A DNA stretch of 64,000 nt from Enterobacteriaceae bacterium RIT693 (GCA_009668225.1 WJYK01000007.1:1-64000), one strand, 5' to 3'; counted from the stretch's first letter, positions 11,874 through 23,001 are shown. The notes: generated by a model from the letters alone, not told the origin. Numbers and translations: made by a program.

Positions 11874-12785
11874 TCAGATCCCTGCACCCTGAACGTAACT
11901 TTCTTCCCCAAACACGCCGGTAGAGAGATAGCGGTCGCCCCTGTCGCAGATAATCGCCACCACCACGGCGCCTGGATTTGCTTTCGCCACTCGCAGCGCA
12001 CCGGCTACCGCGCCACCGGAACTTACGCCGCAGAAAATCCCCTCTTCCATCGCCAGGCGGCGCATCGTCTGCTCGGCCTCGGTCTGCGACATATCGATAA
12101 CTTCATCCACCAGCGTCGGGTTGAAAATTTTAGGTAACCACTCTTCCGGCCAGCGGCGGATCCCCGGAATACTGCTGCCCTCTTCCGGCTGCAGCCCAAC
12201 AATCGTCACCGGCTTGCTTTGCTCTCGCATAAAACGACTCACGCCAGTAATGGTACCGGTGGTGCCCATGCTGGAAACAAAGTGGGTTATGCGGCCTTCG
12301 GTCTGACGCCAGATTTCCGGCCCGGTAGTGGCGTAGTGCGCCAGCGGGTTATCCGGGTTATTAAACTGGTCCAGAATTTTCCCTTCGCCACGGTCGGCCA
12401 TCTGCTGGGCCAGCTCGCGCGCGCCTTCCATGCCCTGGGCCTTGCTGACCAGAATCAGCTCAGCGCCGTAGGCCTGCATCGCCGCCTTACGCTCCATGCT
12501 CATGTTGTCCGGCATCAGCAGCTTCATGCGATAGCCTTTGAGCGCGGCGATCATCGCCAGCGCAATGCCGGTATTGCCGCTGGTTGCCTCAATCAACGTA
12601 TCGCCGGGCTTAATATCCCCGCGCTTTTCCGCCTGAACAATCATTGAGAGCGCCGCACGGTCTTTTACCGAGCCAGCTGGGTTGTTGCCCTCAAGCTTGA
12701 CCCAGATTTCGCTGCCGTTGGTCAGCCCGCTGCGCTGCAGTCGAACCAGAGGAGTATTGCCAATTGTGCTTTCTAAAGTGATCAC
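11874..12785 (-). CDS. cysM: Cysteine synthase B
   Basis: CysM is a PLP-dependent O-acetylserine sulfhydrylase that can also use thiosulfate, giving S-sulfocysteine. The PLP lysine is in NPAGSVKDRAA (about residue 41), the substrate loop is [10 protein letters not shown], and the phosphate loop is GTTGTITG. The start is set at GTG 12785, giving 303 residues beginning (V)ITLESTIGNTP as in E. coli CysM. The ATG at 12821 would add 12 residues but lies in the loop of the cysA terminator, so it is unlikely to be used. It is the last gene of the cysPTWAM cluster. Confidence 0.95.
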   Translation of the reverse strand: MITLESTIGNTPLVRLQRSGLTNGSEIWVKLEGNNPAGSVKDRAALSMIVQAEKRGDIKPGDTLIEATSGNTGIALAMIAALKGYRMKLLMPDNMSMERKAAMQAYGAELILVSKAQGMEGARELAQQMADRGEGKILDQFNNPDNPLAHYATTGPEIWRQTEGRITHFVSSMGTTGTITGVSRFMREQSKPVTIVGLQPEEGSSIPGIRRWPEEWLPKIFNPTLVDEVIDMSQTEAEQTMRRLAMEEGIFCGVSSGGAVAGALRVAKANPGAVVVAIICDRGDRYLSTGVFGEESYVQGAGI

Positions 12786-12800
12786 TTGCCTGCCCGCAGT

Positions 12801-12831
12801 AAAAGAAAAAAGCGGCCTCATTGGGCCGCTT
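12801..12831 (-). terminator. Intrinsic terminator between cysA and cysM
   Basis: An 8-bp stem AAGCGGCC (12810-12817) / GGCCGCTT (12824-12831) is followed on the minus strand by TTTTTTCTTTT. CysM must depend on readthrough or its own weak promoter. Confidence 0.8.
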
Positions 12832-12856
12832 GTGCGTGTCCTGTCGGGGTAAATTA

Positions 12857-13942
12857 TCAGGCAGACTGCGCCAGGTCTACACCCTGAATACGGTTGGCCC
12901 CCTCGTACAGGCGCGCGTTTTGTAATCCCACAAACAGGCGCTCACCGCGCTGCGGGATTTGCTGTTCTTTCAGAACCACCGTTAACGGTTCGTGATACCA
13001 GCCGAGCGGCTGCACCACCAGCTGCATATAGTGCCCGCGTGGGCTGACTTCGAGCACTTGCACCGGCAGCGGTGAATCCAGATTGGTGCGGCGGCTAACG
13101 TCCACTTCCCACGGGCGCAGGAACAGATCGACATCGCCCTGATGAGCAGGCGTAAACCCCAGCGGCCAGCGGTGTGCGCCTACGTGGAACTGGCTCCCGC
13201 GAATCACGCCCTTCAGGCGGTTAACTTCACCCAGAAACTCCAGCACAAAGCGAGTTGCCGGTTCACGCCAGACGGATTCAGGGGTATCCACCTGCTCGAT
13301 ATTTCCCTGGCTCATCACCACCACGCGGTCGGCAACTTCCATCGCTTCTTCCTGGTCGTGTGTCACAAACACGCTGGTAAACTTTAACTCTTCGTGCAGC
13401 TCGCGCAGCCAGCGGCGCAGCTCTTTACGTACCTGAGCATCCAGCGCGCCAAAAGGCTCGTCCAGCAGCAGAATTTGCGGCTCAACCGCCAGCGCTCTCG
13501 CCAGGGCAACGCGCTGCTTCTGTCCGCCGGAAAGCTGGGCCGGGTAACGGTCGGCGAGATGGGAAAGCTGCACCATCTCCAATAGCTTCGTGACCTTCTG
13601 TTTGATTCCAGCGGCAGAAGGACGCTCGCGACGCGGCAGAACCGTTAAGCCGAAGGCGATGTTGTCGAATACAGACATATGGCGGAACAGCGCATAGTGC
13701 TGAAACACAAAGCCCACTTTACGGTCGCGGGCGTGCATGCGGCTCACGTCGGTGCCGTTAAAGCTAATGCGGCCGCTGTTCTGATGCTCCAGCCCGGCAA
13801 TAATACGCAGCAGCGTGGTTTTACCCGAGCCGGACGGCCCGAGCAGCGCGACCATCTGACCAGAAGGGATATCCAGCGAGATATCGTTCAGCACCTGGGT
13901 GCGTCCAAAAGACTTCTTAATATTGGCAATATCAATGCTCAT
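12857..13942 (-). CDS. cysA: Sulfate/thiosulfate ABC transporter ATP-binding protein
   Basis: CysA is the ATPase of the periplasmic sulfate/thiosulfate importer. Its 361 residues carry Walker [13 protein letters not shown] (about 35-46), the signature [15 protein letters not shown] (about 135), Walker [12 protein letters not shown] and the H-loop [13 protein letters not shown]-terminal regulatory domain follows residue 235. The start overlaps the cysW 3' end by 11 bp, a sign of translational coupling. Confidence 0.97.
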   Translation of the reverse strand: MSIDIANIKKSFGRTQVLNDISLDIPSGQMVALLGPSGSGKTTLLRIIAGLEHQNSGRISFNGTDVSRMHARDRKVGFVFQHYALFRHMSVFDNIAFGLTVLPRRERPSAAGIKQKVTKLLEMVQLSHLADRYPAQLSGGQKQRVALARALAVEPQILLLDEPFGALDAQVRKELRRWLRELHEELKFTSVFVTHDQEEAMEVADRVVVMSQGNIEQVDTPESVWREPATRFVLEFLGEVNRLKGVIRGSQFHVGAHRWPLGFTPAHQGDVDLFLRPWEVDVSRRTNLDSPLPVQVLEVSPRGHYMQLVVQPLGWYHEPLTVVLKEQQIPQRGERLFVGLQNARLYEGANRIQGVDLAQSA

Positions 13943-14807
13943 GATTTTCCTCCTGCTTCAGGCGTTTTTCCTGATTATTCAGGCGCCACTGCACTGCGCT
14001 TTTTAAGAACAATGTCAAAACCGCCATCAGGGTTAACAGCGCGGCAGCAGTAAACGAGCCGACGGTATTATAGTCCTGTTGCAGCAATTCAATCTGTAAC
14101 GGCAGCGAGAAGGTCTCGCCGCGAATCGAACCGGATACCACCGACACCGCACCAAACTCGCCGATAGCGCGAGCGTTAGTCAGCACAACGCCATAAAGCA
14201 GCGCCCAGCGGATATTGGGCAGCGTCACGCGGCGGAACATCTGCCAGCCGGAAGCGCCCAGCAAAATCGCGGCTTCATCCTCCTGGCTACCCTGGCTCAA
14301 CATCACCGGCACCAGCTCACGCACTACGAAGGGACAGGTCACAAAGATTGTCACCAGCACCATGCCCGGCCAGGCAAACATAATTTGCAGGTTGTGGGCG
14401 TCCATAAACCCCGCCAGCGGGCCGTTGGAGCCGTAAAACAGCAGGTAAACCAGGCCTGCCACCACCGGTGAAACGGCAAACGGGATATCCAGCAGCGTCA
14501 GCAGTAGCTGGCGGCCGGGGAAATCAAAACGCGTCACCAGCCAGGCCAGCAGCGTGCCGAACACCAGGTTTACCGGCACGGTAATCAGGGCAATCATCAC
14601 CGTCAGCCAGATGGCATGCAGCATGTCCGGGTCAACAATATTTTGCAGCGCCGGCATCAGCCCTTTGGAAAAGGCCTCCACAAAAATAGACGCGACCGGC
14701 ACCACCAGAATCAGGAAAGAGATCAGCACGCCGATGGCGATAAGCGCCCATTTCCCCCAGTTAATGCGGGAACGTTTGTAGCTTTTCAAAGCGGTTACGT
14801 CCGTCAT
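13932..14807 (-). CDS. cysW: Sulfate/thiosulfate ABC transporter permease CysW
   Basis: CysW is one of two inner-membrane subunits of the sulfate importer. It has 291 residues, with six hydrophobic segments and the permease EAA loop with consensus [20 protein letters not shown] near residue 190, which docks on CysA. Its ATG overlaps the cysT stop region by a single base. Confidence 0.96.
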   Translation of the reverse strand: MTDVTALKSYKRSRINWGKWALIAIGVLISFLILVVPVASIFVEAFSKGLMPALQNIVDPDMLHAIWLTVMIALITVPVNLVFGTLLAWLVTRFDFPGRQLLLTLLDIPFAVSPVVAGLVYLLFYGSNGPLAGFMDAHNLQIMFAWPGMVLVTIFVTCPFVVRELVPVMLSQGSQEDEAAILLGASGWQMFRRVTLPNIRWALLYGVVLTNARAIGEFGAVSVVSGSIRGETFSLPLQIELLQQDYNTVGSFTAAALLTLMAVLTLFLKSAVQWRLNNQEKRLKQEENHEH

Positions 14808-15640
14808 CAGTGACCTACCACGCGCCGACCAAAGCGACTCTGCAACGTATTAATGGTGAACAGCAGCAGCAGCGACGCCGCCAGAATAACCGAGGCAATA
14901 GCGCTGGCTGCCGGGTAATCAAACTCTTGCAGGCGCACGAAGATCATCAGCGAGGTCACCTCGGTCTTCCAGGCGATGTTTCCGGCGATAAAGATAACCG
15001 CGCCGAATTCACCCAGGCTGCGGGTGAAGGAGAGCGCCACGCCCGCCATCAGCGCCGGAGACAGCTCAGGCAGCACCACGCGGCGGAAGCTCTGCCAGCG
15101 CGTAGCGCCGAGCGTTTCAGCGGCCTCTTCGTATTCTGGCCCCAGCTCTTCCAGCACAGGCTGAACGGTACGCACCACGAACGGAATGCTGGTAAAAGCC
15201 ATCGCGACGGCAATCCCCAGCCAGGTGTAGGTCACTTTGATGCCGAACTGCGCCAGCCACTCGCCGTACCAGCCGTTCACGGAAAACAGCCCTGCGAGGG
15301 TTAAACCTGCCACTGCGGTCGGTAATGCAAACGGTAAATCCATCAGCGCATCAAGCAGGCTGCGGCCCGGAAACTGATAACGAGTCAGGATCCACGCCAT
15401 CAATAAACCGAACGCGCCGTTAAACACCGAGGCCAGCGCGGCAGAAAGCAGCGTGACTTTGTAGGCGGCGACCACCTGCGGATTGGTGATAACTTCCCAG
15501 TACTGGGACAACGACATTTGTGCCAGCTGCATCACCAACGCGCTCAGCGGCAGCAGCAGGATCAGGCAAACGAACAGCAGGCTGGTGCCGAGACTAAGCG
15601 TAAACCCCGGCAGCACGCGTTTTGAGCGACTGGCAAACAT
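14807..15640 (-). CDS. cysT: Sulfate/thiosulfate ABC transporter permease CysT (CysU)
   Basis: CysT is the second permease subunit. It has 277 residues from the ATG at 15640. A TTG one codon upstream is not needed, since E. coli CysT starts MFA. The EAA loop is EEAAETLGATRWQSFRRV. Its start and the cysP stop share an adenine (TGATG), so the genes are translationally coupled. Confidence 0.96.
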   Translation of the reverse strand: MFASRSKRVLPGFTLSLGTSLLFVCLILLLPLSALVMQLAQMSLSQYWEVITNPQVVAAYKVTLLSAALASVFNGAFGLLMAWILTRYQFPGRSLLDALMDLPFALPTAVAGLTLAGLFSVNGWYGEWLAQFGIKVTYTWLGIAVAMAFTSIPFVVRTVQPVLEELGPEYEEAAETLGATRWQSFRRVVLPELSPALMAGVALSFTRSLGEFGAVIFIAGNIAWKTEVTSLMIFVRLQEFDYPAASAIASVILAASLLLLFTINTLQSRFGRRVVGH

Positions 15641-16656
15641 CAACTACGCCCCGCCGCCAGCAGCTTGTCCAGCTCCCCGCCGGTGGCAAAATGCGTTTTC
15701 ATCACTTCAGGCCAGCTACCGAACGCATCTTCCACGCGGAACAGCTCGGTCTGTGGGAATTTATCTTTCAGCTTGCCCATTACCTGCGGGTTATTCACGC
15801 GGTAGTAGTAGTCAGTGATGATGGTCTGAGCCTGCGGGCTGTAGAGATAATTCAGGTAATCCTTCGCCGCTTTTTCGGTGCCGTTGGCCTTCACGTTCTT
15901 ATCTACCCAGGCAACGGGGAATTCGGCCAGGATATTCACCTTCGGCACCACGACCTCATAACCGTCTTTGGCGTACTGGTTGCGAATGTTATTCACTTCT
16001 GACTCAAAAGAGATAAGCACGTCGCCCAGCCCACGCTCGACGAAGGAAGTCGTCGCGCCGCGGCCGCCGGTATCAAACACTTCGACGTTCTTCAGGAATT
16101 GGGTCATGAACTGCTCGGTTTTGGCTTTATCGCCGCCGTCAGCTTTGTCTGCCGCACCCCAGGCCGCCAGCCAGGTATATCGGGCGTTCCCGGAAGTTTT
16201 AGGATTTGGGAAAATCAGCTTCACATCCGGGCGCACCAGGTCGCTCCAGTCGTGGATGTTCTTCGGGTTGCCCTTGCGCACCAGGAAAGCCATGGTCGAG
16301 TAGAAAGGCGAGCTGTTGTTCCCCAGACGGCTTTGCCAGTCAGCCGGGATCAGATTGCCTTTATCGTGCAGGATCTGCACATCGGTCACCTGGTTATAAG
16401 TTACAACGTCGGCTTTTAAGCCCTGCAAAATCGCCAGCGCCTGTTTTGATGACCCGGCATGAGATTGTTTTATCGTCAGCTTGTCGCCGTTATTGTCCTG
16501 CGCCCACTGTTTTTCAAACGGCGGGTTTAGCGCGGCAAAAAGCTCACGAGACACATCATAAGAGCTGTTCAGCAGCTCCGTTGCATGGGCAGTACCCGCC
16601 AACAGCAAAGAGACAGCGAGCGCGTTCCATACTTTTTTGACCGACCTGATTGCCAT
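15640..16656 (-). CDS. cysP: Thiosulfate-binding periplasmic protein
   Basis: CysP captures thiosulfate and sulfate in the periplasm for CysTWA. The 338-residue precursor equals E. coli CysP, with a Sec signal peptide ending in the GTAHA-TE cleavage context near residue 25. The binding-protein core contains SYDVSRELF and [19 protein letters not shown]. It is the first gene of cysPTWA(M), transcribed leftward. Confidence 0.96.
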   Translation of the reverse strand: MAIRSVKKVWNALAVSLLLAGTAHATELLNSSYDVSRELFAALNPPFEKQWAQDNNGDKLTIKQSHAGSSKQALAILQGLKADVVTYNQVTDVQILHDKGNLIPADWQSRLGNNSSPFYSTMAFLVRKGNPKNIHDWSDLVRPDVKLIFPNPKTSGNARYTWLAAWGAADKADGGDKAKTEQFMTQFLKNVEVFDTGGRGATTSFVERGLGDVLISFESEVNNIRNQYAKDGYEVVVPKVNILAEFPVAWVDKNVKANGTEKAAKDYLNYLYSPQAQTIITDYYYRVNNPQVMGKLKDKFPQTELFRVEDAFGSWPEVMKTHFATGGELDKLLAAGRS

Positions 16657-16780
16657 GCTTCGCCCTTATAAATGTGATGATAGTCATGATTAGCTGACGT
16701 TCAGTGTATTTATAACGAGCGATAAAGCTGTAACGCTTTTATATACCGTTTGGCGATTTACAAGAAGAAAGGGATATAAG
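16657..16780 (-). promoter_or_regulatory. cysP promoter region (CysB-type, inferred)
   Basis: This A/T-rich gap lies before cysP. The sulfate operon is activated by CysB in enteric bacteria, so CysB sites are expected here. I see no individual site I can defend. Confidence 0.3.
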
Positions 16781-16785
16781 ACGAT

Positions 16786-16805
16786 GGCGTAGCAAACGCT
16801 ACGCC
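16786..16805 (-). terminator. Probable yfeX terminator hairpin
   Basis: An 8-bp stem GGCGTAGC (16786-16793) / GCTACGCC (16798-16805) has a 4-nt loop. The minus-strand U-tract is weak (CGTCTT). Confidence 0.5.
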
Positions 16806-16813
16806 GGAGGGGA

Positions 16814-17713
16814 TTACAGGCTCAGTAATTTATCGAGCGATGGCGCGAAGTAGTAGCCGCCGGTAACCGGCTTCGTGAAGCGCAGCATACCGTCGCGCTT
16901 GCCGTCGGTGTCGCCGAACATGCTCAGCAACTGTTGCTCAATGTTATGCAGGCGTGCGCAATAGGCGATGAAATAGAGGCCGTGCACGCCGCTGGCGGTG
17001 CCGTAAGGCAGGCTCTGGCGCACAATCTTCAATCCTTTGCCGTCTTCCTTCAGATCGACACGGCTCAGGTGAGAAGTGGCAGGACGCGCGTCGCCGTCAA
17101 TCTCTTCGTTTTCCTGTTTGGTACGGCCGATGATCATTTCCTGATCGTGAACGCTCAGGCGGTTAAGCTGCTTGAGGTTATGCTCCCAGCGCTGTACCAG
17201 CACGTAGCTACCGCCGGCATCCACGCCTTCGTTGATCACGGCAACCTGACGGCGATTTTCTTCGCCCTGCGGGTTTTCGGTGCCGTCAATGAAGCCGCTC
17301 AGATCGCGCTCTTCAACCCAGCGGAAGCCGTGAATCTCTTCTTCAATTTTTAGCGCATCGCCGAACGCGGCCAGCGCGGCCTGAGCCACGGAGAAGTTCA
17401 CGTCATGGCGCAGAGAAAGAATGTGGATCATCACATCGTGCTGGGTTGCAGGCGCCAGGCCTTTCCCTAACGGCATAAAGTTTTTCAGCTCTGCGGCACC
17501 TTCGCCTCTGCTGAGGTCACGCCACAGATCGTGCCCGAAACCGATGGTGGCCCCGAGCATTGCGTCAGGGAATTTTTCCTGGAAAACGTTCAGCGCATCA
17601 ATAAAGGTTTTGCACCCTGCACTCAGCGCGCTGAAGTCACCCTGGACAGAAGCTTCCAGCCAAACGGCGGCACGACAATGTTCCGGCAGAATGCCGCTTT
17701 GAACCCGAGACAT
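16814..17713 (-). CDS. yfeX: Dyp-type heme peroxidase YfeX
   Basis: This cytoplasmic Dyp-type peroxidase has 299 residues, the same as E. coli YfeX, which oxidises porphyrinogens; a proposed deferrochelatase activity is disputed. The Dyp motif is [13 protein letters not shown] near residue 140, and the heme pocket includes the distal Asp/Arg and the proximal His in TSHLSRVDL. The start is the ATG at 17713, preceded by a perfect AGGAGG. A longer frame to 17839 has no homology. A terminator-like hairpin abuts the ribosome site (see 17725-17748). Confidence 0.95.
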   Translation of the reverse strand: MSRVQSGILPEHCRAAVWLEASVQGDFSALSAGCKTFIDALNVFQEKFPDAMLGATIGFGHDLWRDLSRGEGAAELKNFMPLGKGLAPATQHDVMIHILSLRHDVNFSVAQAALAAFGDALKIEEEIHGFRWVEERDLSGFIDGTENPQGEENRRQVAVINEGVDAGGSYVLVQRWEHNLKQLNRLSVHDQEMIIGRTKQENEEIDGDARPATSHLSRVDLKEDGKGLKIVRQSLPYGTASGVHGLYFIAYCARLHNIEQQLLSMFGDTDGKRDGMLRFTKPVTGGYYFAPSLDKLLSL

Positions 17714-17724
17714 GATTCCTCCTG

Positions 17725-17748
17725 AAAAAAATGCCACCAAAGGTGGCA
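17725..17748 (-). terminator. Terminator-like hairpin abutting the yfeX ribosome site
   Basis: On the minus strand, TGCCACC-TTT-GGTGGCA (17748-17732) is followed by seven T residues (17731-17725) and then the AGGAGG of yfeX at 17723-17718. The sequence has the form of an intrinsic terminator in the leader, with no room for a promoter between it and the gene. It could act as an attenuator. Confidence 0.55.
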
Positions 17749-17833
17749 CATAACTGCTGACAAATTTCATTGTCCTTAAAATCTTTCGACTCAGGTTTGA
17801 TGAAACAATGAATCCTGTATTCTGATTTACCCC

Positions 17834-17897
17834 AAACATCCAAAAACCACGTTTTTTGGATGTTTGTTACCCAGTATGATGCCACCGGAGGTGGCAT
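17834..17897. repeat. Long hairpin and second TGCCACC hairpin in the yfeX-yfeY gap
   Basis: A 13-bp perfect stem (17834-17846 with 17853-17865, 6-nt loop) is followed by ATGCCACC (17879-17886) / GGTGGCAT (17890-17897). The second hairpin repeats the stem of 17732-17748, so the two could pair with each other. One of them may terminate yfeY. The remaining gap (17714-17962) holds no gene. Confidence 0.6.
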
Positions 17898-17962
17898 TTA
17901 TCGGGCTATTTTAACCTGATTCATTAACGCCGACTTGCGGCGGCGCAAACCTGGCGCAGATT

Positions 17963-18538
17963 TTATCGACGCCAGATAATTTTGTTAAGCGTCCATTTCT
18001 TCAATGTATCATCCGACGGCATTAACCCTTCCGGCCCGTGCCACTCGCCTTTAAACAGATAGCTGATGTGCTGGCTGTTAGGTGCCTTACAGATAACCCC
18101 TTCTGCCTCATCCCCACTGCCTTTTTCACAGGCACCAAACGCTTTGTCATAAAGATCGCTGAAAGGCGTCCCTATTTTCACGCCGCTGGCGGTTTCTACA
18201 TCGTCATCCATCACATCAACGCGGCTGACGCTGCTGTTTTCACCATTTACTACCAGCTTGACGTCTTTGTCTTTCATCGCTTCAAAGTAGCGCACGATGG
18301 CGCCCTTTTCGGTTTTCATGCCGCTGCGCAGGCGGTAGTTGTCATTTAACCCCTCGCTCACGGCCTTCTCATCCATTGGGGTGGCAGCGGTCAGCTTGCC
18401 TACGCCCTGCTCACTTACCTCGACGGATGAGCCAAACCAGTTCCACGGGTAAGCGGCAGACCAGTGAACGGATGAAAGCGTGGAGCAACCGCTCAATACC
18501 AGCGGCAGGCCTAACATCATCAGGCGCAGAGATTTCAT
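17963..18538 (-). CDS. yfeY: Lipoprotein YfeY (DUF1131)
   Basis: This 191-residue lipoprotein has a short signal peptide and the lipobox VLSG-C at about residue 18, so it is lipidated and likely sent to the outer membrane. The conserved body includes PWNWFGSSVEVSEQGVG and the C-terminus KIIWRR, as in E. coli YfeY (also 191). The function is unknown, although E. coli yfeY belongs to the sigma-E regulon. The start is the ATG at 18538; the longer open frame to 18691 has no homology. It lies downstream of yfeZ with a 64-bp gap. Confidence 0.9.
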   Translation of the reverse strand: MKSLRLMMLGLPLVLSGCSTLSSVHWSAAYPWNWFGSSVEVSEQGVGKLTAATPMDEKAVSEGLNDNYRLRSGMKTEKGAIVRYFEAMKDKDVKLVVNGENSSVSRVDVMDDDVETASGVKIGTPFSDLYDKAFGACEKGSGDEAEGVICKAPNSQHISYLFKGEWHGPEGLMPSDDTLKKWTLNKIIWRR

Positions 18539-18602
18539 CAATAATTCCTTTTCAATAAATGGTAACGGCCTTTGGAGTACGGCGAGGATAAAAAGTGCCG
18601 CT

Positions 18603-19040
18603 TTAATCGTTTTGCAAGGCAAAGTAATCCCGCAGGCGATGGTTAGCCAGCAGCCACCAGAGCGCAAAAAGATCGGCGACCAGCAAAACAATCGTGGTGC
18701 CGGTCAGCGCTTCGTCACCGGCCAGTAAAGCAAGCTGCCACACCAGCAGCCCAACCTGAGCGGCAACCAACAGCCAACGGAACGCCCGCCAGAATCGCGG
18801 CCACAGGTGGCGTCGCCCGCTGAGCATAAAGGCGAAAGCGGCCGGAATGCCGGGAATCAGCCCCAGCCAAAAGTTATCGCGATCGGGATAAAACAGGCCC
18901 AGCAACGCGTCGCCCTGCTGACGAGAAGCCCCGGCAAGCACCAGCAAAACCCAGGTGCGCGCCTGTAATAACAACACTGCCCAGAACAGCAGCGGTGCCT
19001 TCAGGTTGCCTTGTGAATCGTAATCAGCGGGCGGATACAT
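18603..19040 (-). CDS. yfeZ: Inner-membrane protein YfeZ (DUF2919)
   Basis: This 145-residue protein has four hydrophobic segments (about 15-37, 55-75, 85-107 and 112-132) and the N-terminal YPPADYDSQGNLKAP seen in DUF2919 proteins. It is slightly shorter than E. coli YfeZ. The function is unknown. It lies between ypeA (20 bp upstream) and yfeY on the same strand and is probably co-transcribed. Confidence 0.85.
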   Translation of the reverse strand: MYPPADYDSQGNLKAPLLFWAVLLLQARTWVLLVLAGASRQQGDALLGLFYPDRDNFWLGLIPGIPAAFAFMLSGRRHLWPRFWRAFRWLLVAAQVGLLVWQLALLAGDEALTGTTIVLLVADLFALWWLLANHRLRDYFALQND

Positions 19041-19060
19041 GACATAAACACATCTGAAAA

Positions 19061-19486
19061 TTAGTATTCCTGATCTTCAATCAGCCGCTTGCCGAGCAAA
19101 ATGGTGTCCTGATGCTCATAATCGAGCTTTTCATAAAGGCCGATCACCAGATCGTTCTCTTCGCGCACCAGGATATGGATCTTCGGGCAGCCACGAGCGA
19201 TAAGCTTTTTTTCCAGCCGGTTCAGCAAAGCGTTAGCAATTCCCCGGCCACGAAACTCCGGATGCACCCCGAGGTAATAGGCAGAACCGCGATGGCCATC
19301 ATAGCCGCCCATCAGTGAGCCGACGATTTCACCGCCAACTTCGGCTACCAGAAACAGGTCCGCATCGTGGTGCAGCTTACGTTCAATGTCCATTTCCGGG
19401 TCATTCCATGGGCGCAGTAAGTCGCAACGCTCCCAAAGGGTGATGACCTCTTCGAAATCTTCCTGGCGAAAAACGCGAATTTCCAT
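19061..19486 (-). CDS. ypeA: GNAT-family N-acetyltransferase YpeA
   Basis: This 141-residue protein is a single GNAT fold. The acetyl-CoA binding motif [15 protein letters not shown] is near residue 75, after the core strand GSAYYLGV. The acceptor is unknown. It is the first gene of ypeA-yfeZ-yfeY and is divergent from amiA. Confidence 0.9.
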   Translation of the reverse strand: MEIRVFRQEDFEEVITLWERCDLLRPWNDPEMDIERKLHHDADLFLVAEVGGEIVGSLMGGYDGHRGSAYYLGVHPEFRGRGIANALLNRLEKKLIARGCPKIHILVREENDLVIGLYEKLDYEHQDTILLGKRLIEDQEY

Positions 19487-19702
19487 GGTATTAAACCCCT
19501 TAAGCCGTAAAAAGTTGATTATGGCGGCAACCGTTCGTTAAGCCAATAACTGCCGCAAAAACCATAAAAAAATGGCATAATCCCCAGTCAGTCATTAAAT
19601 GAAACGAATGGATAAACATTTCTGACCTTAGAGTGTCGTTTGCCTGGTGCCGATACGTTATAACTTTCCATCTGGACTTCATAAGATAAATAATTCATCC
19701 GC

Positions 19703-21483
<1,781 letters not shown>

Positions 21484-21570
21484 CCCACCGGCGCGCCGTA
21501 AAATGTGAAACGATACACACTCTTACGACAAAAGAGAGCCGCAGCCTGCCCCCCTTGATCGCGATCAACA

Positions 21571-21600
21571 TGAATCATACCGACCAGACGGTATGGTTCA
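21571..21600 (+). promoter_or_regulatory. Operator palindrome in front of the TetR gene
   Basis: TGAATCATACCG (21571-21582) and CGGTATGGTTCA (21589-21600) form a 12-bp inverted repeat with one mismatch around ACCAGA. It ends 3 nt before the ATG and replaces any visible Shine-Dalgarno. This is typical of a site bound by the TetR-family protein it precedes. Confidence 0.7.
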
Positions 21601-21603
21601 TTC

Positions 21604-22170
21604 ATGAGCACAGAATCCATCCATCGGAAAAAGAACCCCACCCGCCTTCACCAGCAATTACTGGAGTCTGCCGCCACGATCGCCGGGCGAGACGGTATTG
21701 CCGCACTTTCACTCAATGCGGTTGCCCGGGAAGCCGGGGTCAGCAAAGGGGGCCTGCTGCACCACTTCCCCAACAAGCAGACGCTGATTTTTGCGCTGTT
21801 TGAACGGCTGCTTGCCGTAATGGAAGAAGCCATTACCGCGTTAATGCATAGCGACAACGTCGCGCACGGGCGGTTTACACGCGCCTATCTAAATTATCTC
21901 GCAGATCTGACGGATACCTATGAAAGCCGCCAGCTTATGGTGCTCTCGCTGGCAATGCCGGATGAACCCGTGCTGAGAAAGTGCTGGCGTGACTGGATGC
22001 TCGGGCATTTGAAACAGGGCGACGAACTGGATAACGGCCCGACCGGGACGCTGGTTCGCTACGCGGCGGATGGGATCTGGCTGTCAGAACTCACGGAGGG
22101 GCGTACCATGGGCGCGGAACATCGCCGGTCGCTGGTTTTCCAACTGAGCGCAATGACGCTTCCGACATGA
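21604..22170 (+). CDS. TetR/AcrR-family transcriptional regulator
   Basis: This 188-residue protein has a TetR helix-turn-helix at about residues 18-62 (ALSLNAVAREAGVSKGGLLHHFPNKQTLI). The C-terminal part, about 80-185, matches a ligand-binding TetR domain whose effector cannot be told. No exact orthologue is recognised. It sits where E. coli has eutR. No efflux or enzyme gene is adjacent, so its target may be itself, the regulator pair downstream, or the choline operon. The near-perfect palindrome at 21571-21600 suggests autoregulation. Confidence 0.85.
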   Translation: MSTESIHRKKNPTRLHQQLLESAATIAGRDGIAALSLNAVAREAGVSKGGLLHHFPNKQTLIFALFERLLAVMEEAITALMHSDNVAHGRFTRAYLNYLADLTDTYESRQLMVLSLAMPDEPVLRKCWRDWMLGHLKQGDELDNGPTGTLVRYAADGIWLSELTEGRTMGAEHRRSLVFQLSAMTLPT

Positions 22171-22203
22171 ATACACATAAGGATGTGGAGCGGGGAATAA
22201 GCG

Positions 22204-23001
22204 ATGCGTTACAACATCAATGCCTGCGTGATTTACGATACCAGCGACGGCTCCCTGACGCTGCCGGGCGACAGCGCTCCGGAGACCCAACTCTCGACAA
22301 CGGCCAACGCTCTGTTGTCATTTTTTTTGCGCCATACCGACGTTGTCAGCCGGGATGAGGTACTCAAAAAAGTCTGGGATGATAATGGGTTAACCTCATC
22401 GAATGCGAACCTGAACCAATATTTGAGCATGCTGCGTAAAACGCTGCGCCGCTATGAGATCGATCACGTCATTCTGACCATTTCCCGCGGCAATTTGCAG
22501 CTCAATCCCGACCTGCGTATCGAGAAGCTTGATCCCGATCCCGCCCCTATAACCCAGGAAAGCCAGCCTGCTGAAGCCCCACCCCGCCCCACCGAAGAAA
22601 CCGTCTCTTGCTTTGGTACGCATCAGAGCGGCATGTGCTGGTATATGGCCAGCGCGGCCCTTTTACTGATCGCCCTTCTGTTGCTGGCCCTGACGCTGGT
22701 GGGAAAAGAAAAACCTCGTCCCATTAGCCTTACCCCTATTCCCCACGGCCAGTGCGAACTGCTGGCCAGTGACGATATGCTCAGCTCCGTGGTCAAAAAC
22801 ACTTACGTTAAAAACTTTGACGCCGTGCGCCAGCACCTGAAGCTGGCCTGTAAGCCCGGTGAGCCGCTGGTTTTTTTCTATGGCGACAAATTACAAACCA
22901 ACGGCCTGGGACGAGTATTCCTGGCGCATTGCGCCAGACATTCAGACAATGCGTTTAGCTATTGCGATAACTATTTCTACTACTCCTGGAAACCGCAATG
23001 A
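22204..23001 (+). CDS. ToxR/CadC/MarT-like membrane-anchored transcriptional regulator
   Basis: This 265-residue protein combines an N-terminal OmpR/PhoB-type winged helix (about 5-102; STTANALLSFFLRHTDVVSR, then ANLNQYLSMLRKTLRRY), a Pro-rich cytoplasmic linker (about 108-135), one membrane helix (about 145-168) and a periplasmic domain of about 95 residues. The periplasmic part has four cysteines (184, 216, 243 and 254) that could form disulfides. It overlaps the next gene by ATGA. The layout is that of ToxR-ToxS and of Salmonella SPI-3 MarT-FidL; MarT is the closest named relative I can suggest. Target genes are unknown. Transcription direction is toward the microcompartment operon, but a 418-bp gap intervenes. 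Confidence 0.8.
   Translation: MRYNINACVIYDTSDGSLTLPGDSAPETQLSTTANALLSFFLRHTDVVSRDEVLKKVWDDNGLTSSNANLNQYLSMLRKTLRRYEIDHVILTISRGNLQLNPDLRIEKLDPDPAPITQESQPAEAPPRPTEETVSCFGTHQSGMCWYMASAALLLIALLLLALTLVGKEKPRPISLTPIPHGQCELLASDDMLSSVVKNTYVKNFDAVRQHLKLACKPGEPLVFFYGDKLQTNGLGRVFLAHCARHSDNAFSYCDNYFYYSWKPQ

Noticed and set aside
21484-21570. Remnant of eutR or other eut genes after hemF
   Set aside because: No reading frame or motif of eut genes is recognisable in the short gap or elsewhere in the accessory segment.
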